64,000 bases of DNA. Origin: Pictodentalium vernedei (Eukaryota > Mollusca > Scaphopoda > Dentaliida > Dentaliidae). How positions within the stretch are numbered: the stretch's first letter is position 1; each line of letters begins with the position of its first letter. Both the position numbers and the translations under genes were made by a program. The notes beneath the pieces were generated by a model. That model saw nothing but the letters and a program-made list of their open reading frames with translations, made no database searches and was not told the origin of the DNA. The stretch spans positions 254,369,597-254,433,596 of the forward strand of contig CM062290.1 in assembly GCA_031216915.1 (NCBI GenBank). Reading direction: 5' to 3'. Of this stretch, positions 10,349-21,401 are shown piece by piece.

Positions 10349-10891
10349 CGTAAGTAGTATAGCATGTACCCGATCGTGCCCCATTACCGGAGCATTGCCG
10401 GATCAGCTAGTGTTAAATTTCCATAGAAACCGGAGCCTTTTGCCGGAACAACTTTTTCGTTGCAACATTTCGGCTCCATCCAGCTAGATCCTGCAAATGG
10501 AACATGACTAGCATATATAGTATGCTATGGTATATATAGTAATATACATATACCCAGGGCTATGGGTATATATTACGGGTATGTGATGGAAAATTGAAGG
10601 GGAAGGTAAGTTTTCTTGAAAGTTTTTTTTTCCACGAAACGGTTGACCGTTGATAGAGACGTTAACCGCTGTTGTTGTCCACTATACAATCTGACATTAC
10701 GTTGTTCGGGTTAGGGTACGTCGGGCTTCTCGTATGTGGTGGGGGTGATCCGATAGTAGTGATATATGTCAATATGCTGATTTTGGACTGGTGTGGTTTG
10801 GCTCCTGAATCCCAGAAAAGCCTTTAGACCTCTTACTTCTAAGCTCCTACACCGCAGCTTTATGGCTTCTATTTGGCTCCTATTTCCATAG
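10349..10891. repeat. left arm of foldback element
   Basis: The sequence from CGTAAGTAGTATAGCATG to ATTTGGCTCCTATTTCCATAG is present in reverse complement at 12018-12991. Landmarks shared by both arms include GGCTCC-rich stretches, a TATATA-rich hairpin (10505-10560), 'cgtcgggcttctcgtatg' and a 'gaaaacttaccttcc'-type segment. The left tip reads GTAAGT, a consensus splice donor. Confidence 0.85.
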
Positions 10892-10892
10892 A

Positions 10893-11733
10893 TAAGGCAA
10901 CAGTTGCTGACACAAAGAAAATCCTTGGAAATAGCGGGTACGGGAAGACAGTAACAAACAAAGAAAAACACAGAAATATTATTTACTGTAATGACGACGA
11001 AGCTTCTCGCTTAATAAACAGTGTGCACTTTCGACAAATGAACCCTTTGAGCGAAACACTATACGAGTTGGAGGTGAATAAGAACCCGATCAAGCTGATC
11101 TTACCACTTCATATCGGCTTCTTCGTGTACCAATACGCAAAGATGAAGATGTTGCAGTTTTACTATGATTTTATTGATACCTTCGTGGATAGACGTGATT
11201 TTCAGTACTGCCTCATGGATACAGATTCTGGATACATCTCATTCTCCAAATCATCTCTGGAAGAAGTAATAAAACCGGAAAAGAAAGAACAGTTCTATAG
11301 AGAGTATCATCAATGGCTACCGTCAGAATCATGCGATGAGAACAGAGAAGATTTTGTTCAAACCAAGATTAAAGGAGATATATGGTCATCGAAGGGGTCG
11401 TGTTGCATCGAGCGGAAAGCATTCGATAAAAGAACACCTGGCCTTTTCAAGGTTGAATGGAGCGGAGGTGGAATCATGGGTCTCTGTAGCAAAACCTACT
11501 ACTGTTTTAGTTGCAAAGGAATAAATAAACGCCAAAACGACCTGACGAAGAACAAATATCTGCATGTGTTGAAAACGCAACATAGTGGAACAGGAGTAAA
11601 CCGTGGATTTGTAGTGAACAATAATCACATGTGCACTTACAGCCAGATCAAAATGGACTGCCATATTTTTACCCGAAAAGAAAAGTTCAAGAAAATGGAA
11701 CCTCGACCAAACCACTGGATATATAAACATTAA
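10893..11733 (+). pseudogene. family B DNA polymerase, C-terminal fragment
   Basis: The open frame begins inside the left arm at a non-ATG codon, so it has no start of its own; recognisable polymerase sequence begins at 10893. Polymerase motif B is seen as NSGYGKT (10930-10950) after a KK pair, and motif C as MDTDS, with the two catalytic aspartates at 11218-11229. A later KTYYCF segment and Lys-rich thumb-like region lead to a TAA at 11731-11733. The exonuclease domain and motif A are absent, so it cannot act alone. The type resembles the protein-primed polymerases of Polinton/Maverick-like and related virus-like elements. The reading frame itself is intact over 280 codons. Confidence 0.75.
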
Positions 11734-12017
11734 TGTACTCTGACCATCAGCTGTTTTGTCGCTGCACTCTTTATGTGAAAAATTCATACATCTGTAATCA
11801 GTTGTGTATATTTGAAAACCACAATGAAATCATGTTTTGTCAAATGAATGTATATTGTATATTATTGTTATATATTGTACAAAATAAAATGTATTGAATG
11901 CTGAAAGGCCTTCTGTTATCTATTATACACCCGTCCCGTTTCCATGCCTGGAACCCATCCACGTTTGATCTACCTTTTCACAAATCATGGATCAAATCTA
12001 GGCACTAAATAGGAGCC
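11734..12017 (+). promoter_or_regulatory. polymerase 3' flank with AATAAA
   Basis: AATAAA at 11883-11888, 150 bp after the polymerase stop, is the likely polyadenylation signal. The remaining sequence to the right arm shows nothing else. Confidence 0.45.
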
Positions 12018-12991
12018 CTATGGAAATAGGAGCCAAATAGGAGCCATAACGCCGCGGCGTAGGAAATTGGAAGTAAGAGGTCTAAAGGCTTTTATGGGAT
12101 TCAGGAGCCAAACCAAACCAGTCCAATATCAGCATCACCCCCCCCCCCCCACCCCCCACTCGTCCCCAAACTAGCTCTATGTTCAATCTCCGAAAGACCC
12201 CTCTAGCCCCCGAAACAGTCCATCCAACAGGCCTTAAATGCCAAATCTTCACAAAGTAGGTCCCATACCAGTTCATATTTTGTAGTATCAATAATAATCC
12301 CCAAACGCAGTGGGTGGGTTAGTACAACTTATGGGACAATAAACCAACAGACCATTCATCCTATACTACCAATCTAAACCACCAAGGACTATCTCGCAAT
12401 ACCGCACTAGGCGATCATGCATTACCCCCCCCCCCCCCCCCCCCCCCCGTCCCCTACCCCATACTGCTTGCCATAGCTATAGCAGACATTGGGAAATGTG
12501 AAGGCCCAAGGGCTAATAGTATACCAACATTGAAATATACCACTACTACCAGATCACCCCCACCCCATACGAGAAGCCCGACGTACCCTGACCCGAACAG
12601 CGTTATGTTAGATTGTATTGTGGACAACAACAGCGGTCAACGTCTCTGTGACATCGCATGCGCATCATGACGTCACAACGCCAAAAGCAACGTCAACCGT
12701 TTCGAGAAAAAAAAAACTTTCAAGAAAACTCACCTTCCTCTTCAATATCCCATCACATACCCGTAATATATACCCATAGCCCTGGTTGTATATACATTAC
12801 TATATATACTATAGCATACTATATATGCTAATCATGTTCCATTTGCATGATCTAGCTGGATGGAGCAGGAATTTTGCAACGAAAAAGTTACTCCAACAAA
12901 AGGCTCCGGTTCCCATGGAAATTTAACACTGGCTGCTCCGACAAAGCTCCGGGTAATTGGGCGCGATTGGGTACATGCTATACTACTCACG
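12018..12991. repeat. right arm of foldback element, with 400-bp unpaired insert
   Basis: Reverse complement of 10349-10891. About 400 bp at 12137-12530 have no partner in the left arm. This insert is C-rich, holds C runs at 12138-12148 and about 12424-12448, and shows no gene. The outermost bases are CTATACTACTCACG, the inverse of the left tip. Predicted small frames in this stretch are not genes. Confidence 0.85.
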
Positions 12992-13631
12992 CAGATGTCG
13001 CAGATTCACTCTTAAGAAAGAACCCAAAGCCTGCAAAAATGTTGAGATCAATGATGACATGTTGAATGAAGCTGTTGACAGAAAAGCATCAACGCGAACA
13101 CCTTCGGACGCCAGACTATATGAGAAAATTTGCATTTTCTGTAGAAATGCCGTTATATCAAAGCACAAGAACAAGGGAGAGGTTTTTCCTGTGTGTAGAT
13201 CTCAGAGCTGATGACACGCTTCGCGATTTTTCCGCAAGAAAATCTGACGAGAGGTTAATTGCAATAACATTATGCGATACAGTTGTAGCTGAGGATCACA
13301 ATCATCGATCATGTTATCGTAATTACATATGACCAACAGACTCACAACGTGATCGTAGACAGAAACTGCTTCTCAGTGTGAAGCAATAGCATTTGCAGAA
13401 CATTCCAGGTTCATCCGAGTGGATGTTCTAGAGAATCCCCGTATCATCAAAATGATCCATTTTCGCGAGCACATGTTTGATACCATGAAATCTTTGGGTC
13501 ATCTTGAGATGAGAAAGAGTACTAAAATGCATTTCAGACAGACTTTAGAAGCAGAGTTTGAGGAAGTTCTTCATATACTCCCCGATGCGAATGGAAAACA
13601 TCTCGTTCTGCCAACAGGTTTAACCGTGTGA
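12992..13631 (+). pseudogene. Cys/His-rich repeat-family gene, C-terminal part (broken)
   Basis: Continues the gene interrupted at 10348. Frame 3 reads CRRFTLKKEP then KICIFCRNAV. Near 13190 it shifts to frame 1 for DLRADDTLRDF and HRSCYRNYI, which stops at 13330. Frame 3 resumes about 13377 with VLENPRIIKM and FEEVLHILPDANGKH to a stop at 13629-13631. The paired Cys (CxxC) and the His-Cys (HRSCY) suggest zinc binding. At least two frameshifts and one internal stop show it is dead. Function unknown; no joined reading is given. Confidence 0.6.
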
Positions 13632-13850
13632 GTAGTAGGCGATCTAGAGATCCTACCAGATTGGCCGGACCCCGCAGGGGATCTAGGAAGGGAAGCAGTA
13701 GGAGACGTGGAGGTCAGCCCAGATAAGCCGGACCCTGCAGGGGGCAAGGGAATGGAAATAGTAGGAAATGTGGAGATCGACTCAGATTGGACGTACCCCG
13801 CAGAGGACCAGGGAAGGGAAGTAGTATGAGAGGGACGAACGGGGCCGGAG
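13632..13850. repeat. left block of ~60-bp subrepeats (inverted pair)
   Basis: Three units with GGCCGGACCCCGCAGGGG-like, CCGGACCCTGCAGGGGGC and 'gtaccccgcagagga' cores, each followed by 'agggaa.g.a.tagga'. The inverse of the same units is at 15935-16130. It starts directly at the end of the broken gene. Confidence 0.7.
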
Positions 13851-15934
13851 TTCTGGAGAATCCCCCTTTTGCCCTATAAGCACGTTCCTTTGTATAAAAG
13901 TAGTTTTGTATTGGCTCGGATTTTCATAAAATCCTGGGTTACTTCCTGATTTTCTTGTTCGAATTCCTTCGGAATCTTTTACTTCTATCTCTGTATCTAC
14001 AAGCTATGTTGGGACTTCTGATTTTCTCAGATGTGCATTTGTGCTAGAACATGTTGTGTAACAGTGTGTACACATTTCATGCAGCACATGGGAAAAAGCT
14101 GGATGTATTAATATGTGCGTGTGTGCTAATGAACAATATGCGCACACCACATACGGCACATGGGCACATGCGGTGAAAAGTGATTCTATAGGCATAGTAA
14201 GAACATAGAAGAGGTTGCAGGAACGTAGGTTTGTGTTCGGTGGAATGTACTTGTGAGCTAAAGCACAAAGAGCGCACATCACATACGGCACACGGGCACA
14301 TTCTAGATTGCGGATATGTCCATACGTGCTTGTGCACAATGTGTGCACATCACGTAGGCACATACGACGAAAAAAGGATTTCTGCAACCACAGACGTTTT
14401 TCAGAAAGGGATTGTCCTAGCGTGATTCCGAAAGAAGAATATCTATTGGAGGATATCTGTTAGAGGATAGTTATGGCCCCTAGCACCTGATCGGCTTCTG
14501 GTTTCTGAATCACCAACACCTTCATAGGTCTAAGACCGTGACTTTTCCAAATTCGCTATCGTCTGACTATCCTATGATTAGCATCTACTGTAGTCTCTCA
14601 ATACTATAGTCTTCTACGACTCTTACAGCCTTGTAGACAGCATGTGTAATTATTTGAAAATTCACAAGTTGCGCACAGTATACAGCAAATGGGCGCATAC
14701 GGAGAAAGGAGATTATATAGGCATAGACAGACTTTTGATTACTACTGATATGTAGCACCACTGCTGGCTTGCTAACTATCTCAAATTGCTCGAACGACTC
14801 GAATCTAATCGAGCAAATGAGCCATCGAGGAATTGCTTGAACGAGTTACTCCTCTTTGTGCTCATCTCGGAAAATGAGATTCCATAACCACAGACATTTT
14901 TCAAAAAGTGATTCCGTAATAAGGATATCTATTGGAGTATATCTGTTGGAGGATAGTTATGTCTCCTAGCGTCTATTCAGTTCCTAACATCTGGACCACC
15001 CACTACTTCATAGCTCCAAGACCACTACCTCTGGCTTGTTAAATATCGCCCCAGTCTATACTATGATTATCTTCTACTGCAGTCACCCAGTCCTATATAC
15101 TTCTAGCACCCATGTAGCCTTGTAGACAACGTGTAATTAGGTGAAAATGCACAAGGTGCGCACAACACATGCACATACGATGGAAGAGGATTTTAGAGGC
15201 ACAGACAGACTAAAGAAGGGATTCCACGAAAACGTGGGATTGATGTTTGGTGGGTTTGCTGGTGTTCTAATGCACAATGTGTACACACTGCATGAAAAAC
15301 ACAGGCACATGTCAGATGTGACGATATGTGTTTCTGTGAAAATGCACAATGTGCACACAACACGTGCAGCACATTGGCACATACGGCGAAGAGGGATTCT
15401 GTAACCACAGACATTCCATAAAAAGGGATTAACATAGTGGGATTCCGTAAAAGGGATTCCATAAGTAGGATTCCATAAGTGGGGTTCCAAGCTCTTATGT
15501 AGGTGGTCTTGCCATTGGCGTCCACCATATGTTCAACTATCTATCTTATGATTAGCTTCCACTGTACTCACCCAATACAATAGTCGTCTACCACCCCTGC
15601 CGCTTTGTACGATTGCTACTGACTTGTTGCACTACTACATGATTTTTAGCTGTCTCTGATCCTCTATCGACCCCTTCGTCGACCAATCCATTTATCTATG
15701 CCCGCATCAGTCTTAGCCAGTGTATTGCTGGGATGGCTGGTATATTAGAAGCTGTCTGCTGGTCGTATCGAGACTTGTTTATATGTTACTAATATTCTTC
15801 AGAAATCCGAACTAAATAACGAATTTTGGGGTGATTTGAGCACTGATAGGGGTTGATGGGGACCAGTGGAGGATACCTATGGTGTGGTAGTATAATACTG
15901 GGGGTTAATTGTTGTAAAACTCGTGGTTTCTACA
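13851..15934 (-). repeat. array of degenerate ~500-bp and ~75-bp repeats
   Basis: Two good copies of a long unit lie at about 14370-14730 and 14875-15215, with a third, shorter one from 15400. Each has 'accacagac.ttt.', 'atatct.ttggagga', 'atagttatg', 'tatgatta.c.tcta' and 'gccttgtagaca'. A shorter phrase, 'gcgcacatcacatacggcaca', recurs around 14130, 14275, 14345, 14660, 15150 and 15350. A TCGAGCAAATGAGC module (14785-14860) ties it to the dispersed repeat at 2.2 kb and 61.7 kb. The many open frames here follow the repeat period and are not genes. Strand is nominal. Confidence 0.6.
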
Positions 15935-16130
15935 ACCGGGGATCCACATCTCCTACTATTCCTCCCTTGGTCTTTGGTTCTCTGCGGGGCCAGGCCAATC
16001 TGGGCCGATCGCCACATGTCCCTTTCTTGGTCCCCTGCAGGGTCCGGCCAATCTTGTCTGATCTCCAAATCTCCTACTTCTTCCTTTTTTTGGCCCCCTG
16101 CAGGATCCGGCCAATCTAGGCCAATCTACA
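15935..16130. repeat. right block of ~60-bp subrepeats (inverted pair)
   Basis: Three units with 'tctgcggggccaggccaat', 'cctgcagggtccggccaat' and 'cctgcaggatccggccaat' are the reverse complement of the 13632-13850 block. The pair encloses 2.1 kb, which gives a foldback-like layout. Confidence 0.7.
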
Positions 16131-16359
16131 CAGGAAACACGAAATGAGAATATGAAGAATTACATGTATTGAATAAGCCAAATTTAAAAAAAAAATATTT
16201 GAAATTAAGCAAAATTAATTATGATTATCAAATAAGTTACAGTTGGATACCCAGATGGGAACTGGCGCACGTGGAACTACCAGGTAAAAAAAAAACTGCC
16301 TCTCTATAAAGTTGGATTTATGGAGGCTTATAGAGCTTTCCTCTACCCCTAAACTCACC

Positions 16360-16427
16360 GTCCCTCTCGTCACCACACGTTCTCTTATAATAGGTCCCTC
16401 TCGTCACCACACGTTCTCTTATAATAG
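16360..16427. repeat. 34-bp perfect tandem duplication
   Basis: The unit starting GTCCCTCTCGTCACC and ending TTATAATAG is present twice, at 16360-16393 and 16394-16427, without a mismatch. Confidence 0.95.
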
Positions 16428-17745
16428 TAATGGCGGGGTAATGATAGGGAATGCAGGGGTAGAGGGAGCTGCCCGGGTTACAAGCCCCTGTTGTTGGATT
16501 TCTGAATGCTGATGACATTCGCCGTTATCTCGGGCGCATGAATGTAAAGAATTCTGCTTTTTTGGGAACCCTGCATATGAAAAGTTTGATGGATTGCTCA
16601 AAGCAGAGATGTCAGATATAGGAGCGATTATCAAAAACCCGTGCTGTGATACCAGGATTATGTTTAGTCGGAGCAAATTCTGTTGGAATTTTCTGATATG
16701 TTTCATGATTTTCATTTTTCTCTCAGGCTCAATTTAATGTTTCTTTCATTTACCGATGCGAGGAAGATGCCACAGCCCTTTTCTGTCGAAAATTTCTCTT
16801 ACTCTTCGCCGCATCACAATTTCGAGTTATGTACGAATAACTCCGAAATCACCGAACTGGACGCCATCTTGATTTTCTCATATAAAGCTACCAACCTAAG
16901 CGGGCTATCATTGTGAGCCTATGGTATCGAAAACATACAGTGGCTATATGCCTGACAATTTAGTAATAAATGGCCACTTTAGGCCCACCTGGCTCATGGA
17001 CGATCAGTCAATGACACTTCATTAAATGGTGAAGCACAAGTGTTGAAGTAGAAAGGCAACAGCAGCAATTCAAACTTTGTGGAAGTCGTGTTACAAAAAA
17101 TCAAGTTAGTTATTTCACGCAAGTTATTGTTATTATTATTATAATTACTGCTATCACTCATCTCAATTTGAAAGTGCTAATGAAGATTTGTGGTTTGTAT
17201 TGTTGCGCCGTAAATTTAGAATATATTCTACCAAGTCCTTGCTTAAACTATTTGAATCATCACGATCAGAAAAATGAATTCATTTAATTTAATCAGTATT
17301 TTATTTAAAAAAAACAGACTAATTTACATAAAGGTTAAGACAACGTGATGAATTACAAATTAATGAAAAGGGATTCAGCAGCAAGGCAAAGCTTAAAGCT
17401 GTCTCCTACAGTCAACATTTGCATAAAACTTTCATGGCATTTACTAGTAATAAACAATGTTTTAAGAGAGAAAAATAAGTAATATGGCGTGAAGATGGAA
17501 GGAAGAGGGAAAGGGGACGAAAGATTAAGGATTTAGGCAGCTGTTTCCTAGGATGACGCGACGCACGGATAGCGAGCACTGCAGAAAGAATAACGTATGT
17601 TATATACATCCTTATACATGGTAGTAAATTAAGAGGCAACACCGTCTGATCAGGGAGATTTGCTTTGTGGTTTAGGCATGGTTCAGCAGAATCTTTTTGT
17701 CATTGGTATATAATGGCTCAGTAGAAACTCTTTGTCATTGATATA
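16428..17745. other. no gene seen
   Basis: Unassigned AT-rich sequence. Frames at 16419-16715, 16683-16916 and 17412-17642 have no recognisable domain or splice context. Confidence 0.45.
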
Positions 17746-18550
17746 TACTATTCAAAAAAAGTAGGGGAAATTTGATAAAACTGAGATATATGAAGAAATA
17801 TATTTATATTTTCATCAAAAAGACAGTTGAGGCATTGCAATGTGACATCTCGTGAATGATTTCAGCGATAGTTGGGTGTCTGACAAGCACACATTTCACG
17901 CACTGAGCTGCAGAAGACATGGACGGTCAGTCAGTGAATTTACTACATTCAGTTCGAGACTTCAATACCTTGTAAATCCTCCTCGGTTCGAGAGACAAGC
18001 GCGAATCCGACGTGGCATACTCCTCACCAAACGTCCAATATCAGCTTGACTGATGTTATTCCATTCTTACTGCAGTGCAGCGGCGAGTTGCTGGACATTG
18101 GTAGGGGGCTGTTGGCGTTGTCGTAGGCGCCTGCCAAGCATATCACAGACGTGTTCGATAGGTGGACTTAGTCTGGACCGATGGCCGTGACGTCACGTAA
18201 ATGGCACCACATGAGCTGCTAACATGTAGTCACGGTAGTACTGCCCTGTGATGCGCCCTTGGATGACATGTAATGCTGTTCTGCTTGTCATAGTCATGCC
18301 TTTACACACCATAACCGATTCACCATCAAAACCATCGTGCTGCCTAACGGTTACGTCATCTATCGTTCGTTCCGCCGCCGGTACACTCTATTTCGCCTGT
18401 TGTGGAAGTCGAGAGTGAACCTCGATTCATCGGAAAACGTGATGTTTCTCCACTGACGATTGTCCCAGCGCTGTAGAGCTCCACACCAATTACGGCTTGC
18501 TGCGATGTGACGTTCAGTCAAACGTGGAATTACCGCCATTGATTTGACCA
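17746..18550 (-). pseudogene. Tc1/mariner-like transposase remnant
   Basis: Minus-strand fragments in several frames match Tc1-type DDE transposases: NITFSDESRF (18420-18450, with the second-domain Asp), a GRITGQYYRDY-like run, EHVCDMLGRR, and a C-terminal stretch from EWNNISQADIG to a stop at 17962-17964. The element end CTATTCAAAAAAAGTAGGGG preceded by TA lies at about 17747. The N-terminal DNA-binding part beyond 18550 is missing, and frameshifts are frequent, so it is inactive. Confidence 0.75.
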
Positions 18551-19450
18551 GCTTTCAAGTTGCGACAAGTCATGGTTTAGAAAGTCCACTGTTATGTGAG
18601 GGTTTTCTATTATTCAATATTATATCTCACGTGACTTCCTTGCATTCTGATTGGCTGAAAGATGATACCCTATTTCGTGTAGTTTGCATCCACAGAACTG
18701 ACAAGGCACTACACCCAGGCACTACACGTTTTCTATTTTTAGCACACTACTATATCAGTTTTCTTTTCACTGGGCGAATAAAACTGATCAGGCTAAATTT
18801 AAAAATCGATTCACAGAGGTACAACATCCACAAAACGACCCGGAAAGAAATCTTTGTGGAAAAATATATCGCTTTTCCATTGTTGAAGTCACATTTTTCG
18901 AGATGTTCATTTTATTCCTTGAGAAGATGATCCATATCTTGTTTCGAAGAGAATGATCCATACCTGGGTCCAACTTTCATGAGAACGCGTCCGGATATGA
19001 AAAATCGTTTGTTTCGCTGCTCATATTATTTCGCTATTTAATTGTATGTTTTGGGCAGTAAACGAATAAATAATGGAATTCAATTGAATCTTCGGAGCTT
19101 TGTATCCCGTACTGACCCATTCGGTAATGTATATGTGTGACAAATGTGCGAAAATTATCAAACTGCGTTGTCAAATTACAAAAAAATTTAGCTTTCATTC
19201 GCGAGTTGCGCAATTCTAGAATACACAGTTCCGTTTGGGGGAAATGTTTTGTTTACCCTTGCCGACCGATTCAAAATCTGTCTTCTGCTCATATCAATAA
19301 TCCAAGTTAGCCGTGTTTTGAAAGAAGAAAATGTTTTTTAAAAACTACATGGTATTTTTTTCTATATAACGCTGGTTGGTAGGGCTGCTACCTTGGTAAT
19401 AGATTAACAAATCAGACAGATGTTTTTCTTGATGGGTGTTCGATATAATA
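18551..19450. other. no gene seen
   Basis: Unassigned. The plus frame at 18544-18930 (128 codons) begins within the transposase remnant and has no recognisable domain. Confidence 0.4.
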
Positions 19451-19596
19451 TAAGGATTAGTGCATGTCTTGTCGTTGACTACGCCCATATAGTGCCCAGT
19501 GAGGTGGTGTAGTTCCCTCCGCTTCGCGGCGGGAACTACACCACCTCACTGGGTATTATATGGGTGTAGTCAACTCCAAGCCATGCACTATTCCTT
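19451..19596. mobile_element. foldback element, short loop
   Basis: Arms AAGGATTAGTGCATG...GAGGTGGTGTAGTTCCC and the inverse, with a small CGCTTCGCGG loop near 19520. The right edge abuts the reverse transcriptase fragment that follows. Mismatches are few, so it folds over about 60 bp. Confidence 0.8.
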
Positions 19597-20135
19597 AAGT
19601 AGAGACTTGTATCATCGGCAAACAAGCGGATGTTACTTGAAATATTGTCAACTATATCATTGATGTATATTATAAACAGCAGTGGACCTAAGACTGATGC
19701 ATGTGGAACGCAAGCCGAAACTGGTCTCCAGCTGGAGGCTTCAGAATTAATGACGACACGGTGTTGTTGACGATTACTCAAGTAAGATTCGAACCAATGA
19801 ATCAGGTTTCTTGTTAATCCTAATGCGTTCCAACTTGAAAAGACCACCCGTGTGCCAAACTTTATCAAATGCCTTCCTCGCATCACAGAAGACAGGACGG
19901 ATGTTTTTGCCTTCGTCAATAGCAATGCTTATTGTGTTGTAAATATCGGTAAGTTGTAGTGAAGTTGAATCTTTAGGTGCAAATCCAGTTTGAAATTGGG
20001 TAATCAGGGAATTTGACTGAAGGAAAGCAAGTACTTGTTTGAATATACAGTTTTAAAAAACTTTGCCGATACAACGAATCAACGATATGGGCCTATAGTT
20101 TGTAACCATGTTCGGGTTATCTTGAATTCATTTTG
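19597..20135 (-). pseudogene. non-LTR retrotransposon reverse transcriptase fragment
   Basis: Minus-strand reading in two frames gives NYRPISLIRCIGK, FQTGFAPKDST, PVFCDARKAFDKVWH, a frame change near 19830, NLIHWFESYLSNRQQ, SVLGPLLFIIYINDI and FADDTSLYL. These are fingers and palm blocks of a reverse transcriptase with the catalytic ADD. The order and phrases fit the Jockey/I/CR1 side of the non-LTR elements. The usual PQGS is PHAS here. Endonuclease, thumb and 3' end are missing. Confidence 0.85.
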
Positions 20136-20247
20136 CATACCGATAACACGTTTGAGTGATAGTTCTATGGATATGTTTCCATACAATACACAATGTTGTT
20201 TTCAAACAAAAGTATCCAAACTCATTCATCTCCGTAAACAACAATGA

Positions 20248-20590
20248 GATGCGTGTTTAAGTGAAGTAGTTTTACTTTCCGAGGTAAAACATATTTCAGA
20301 CGAAGAATCGAAATTTAAAATCATTGTCACAGATGCTAAAAGGAGAGCTCGTATCAATAAATCGCCTTTGAAACATACATTTCACAAAAGCGTTGCTGCT
20401 GATGGATTAAATATTTTATAAGATTTGAATCAGATATTTAAGAAGAAACGTGGAGATACATTTAAAACATTTGATGTATTATTTCATCTGGGACATTCAG
20501 CTTGACAGCCCCGTGAAAAAATAAAAGGAACATTATTGGAAACGTTGGTTACTGAGTTGCCACTAAGTTTATTACAAAAAACAAGATGAA
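20248..20590 (+). pseudogene. decayed coding fragment, unrecognised
   Basis: One plus-strand frame stays open for about 110 codons apart from a TAA (near 20420) and a TGA (near 20503). It reads SEVVLLSEVKHISDEESKF, then RRARINKSPLKHTF, then KKKRGDTFKTFDVLFHLGH. The composition (many Lys and Glu, few rare residues) looks protein-like, unlike the other frames. I do not recognise the family. Confidence 0.3.
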
Positions 20591-21013
20591 AAATATTGTT
20601 TTGAGTTGTTTTTCCTAACATCTTAAGGGTGAATTTAAATATAATGTGAACTCAAATTTTGTTTTCATTCAACTCTTTCTGTATCCTTCCAGTGCAGATT
20701 ATACATTTGCGGGTGTTTCTGGGGCATCTAGTTTATGTGTAATATCCTGTGAAACTCTAAAAGACTAGCACTAAGAGACATTGATAATGTACCTTGTATA
20801 CCAGTATCAATATCTTACTTTCATCAGATTAGTATAAATATAAATGGGAACACTATAAATTGAAAAACTGTAGAAAAGTTGCAAAAATTACAAAATTATT
20901 TATGAAAATGATGCCAGTGTATCGAGGGTATGGATAGGGTTTTATTTTTCGAACAGGATTAAGAACGGCTGTACCATTAATAAAACTAATTGCAAAAAAT
21001 TGATTTTGCACAT
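20591..21013. other. no gene seen
   Basis: Unassigned AT-rich sequence. Confidence 0.45.
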
Positions 21014-21255
21014 TACAGTTAAACTGGAAGTTCTGTCACGAACTGTGCGCTTATCTAGACTTAATTGCGCATAGGAATTGCGCGCAATTGCCATATCGAA
21101 TGGCATCCAAAGCACGGCAGGTTCTCCTGGTTACTCATAGCAAACACAGCAAGGCCATATGTACAGAATTTGATAGCCTTACTATGGTCATAACGCGTAG
21201 ATTAACGCACAGATCGACGTGCTATTTGTGAGCATTTCATGACAGGACTTCCGAA
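21014..21255 (-). mobile_element. Tc1/mariner-type MITE (copy 1, reverse)
   Basis: TA at 21014-21015 followed by CAGTTAAACTGGAAGTTCTG. Then come 'tgcgcttatctagacttaattgcgc', 'ggcatccaaag' and 'taaggct'-type blocks in the reverse order to the copy at 36321-36634. The far end stops at GACAGGACTTCC, so the last 12 bases of that inverted repeat are lost. Confidence 0.75.
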
Positions 21256-21401
21256 ATTCGCAAATGATCTTAATGTAATGCAATGTAATGGTCCAGAATC
21301 CACACAGTGTTCTCTAACTTACATTATTACCCCGTGTCATACGTGTACACACCCTTTAATCATTCCATGTCATTCTCAGCTTAATGCAACGAAGCGTACT
21401 G

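Noticed and set aside
14004-15528. Several 60-127-codon frames with Cys/His periodicity, resembling zinc-finger repeats
   Set aside because: The periodicity follows the 75-bp nucleotide repeat on both strands; Cys-His spacing is not that of a zinc finger.
10054-16130. A complete Polinton/Maverick
   Set aside because: Only the C-terminal polymerase part is present; no integrase, ATPase, protease or capsid frame is seen, and the termini are not of that type as far as can be read.
16240-16290. 48-bp exon-like segment between TTACAG and GTAAAA
   Set aside because: Open in more than one frame, no neighbouring exons, too short to judge.
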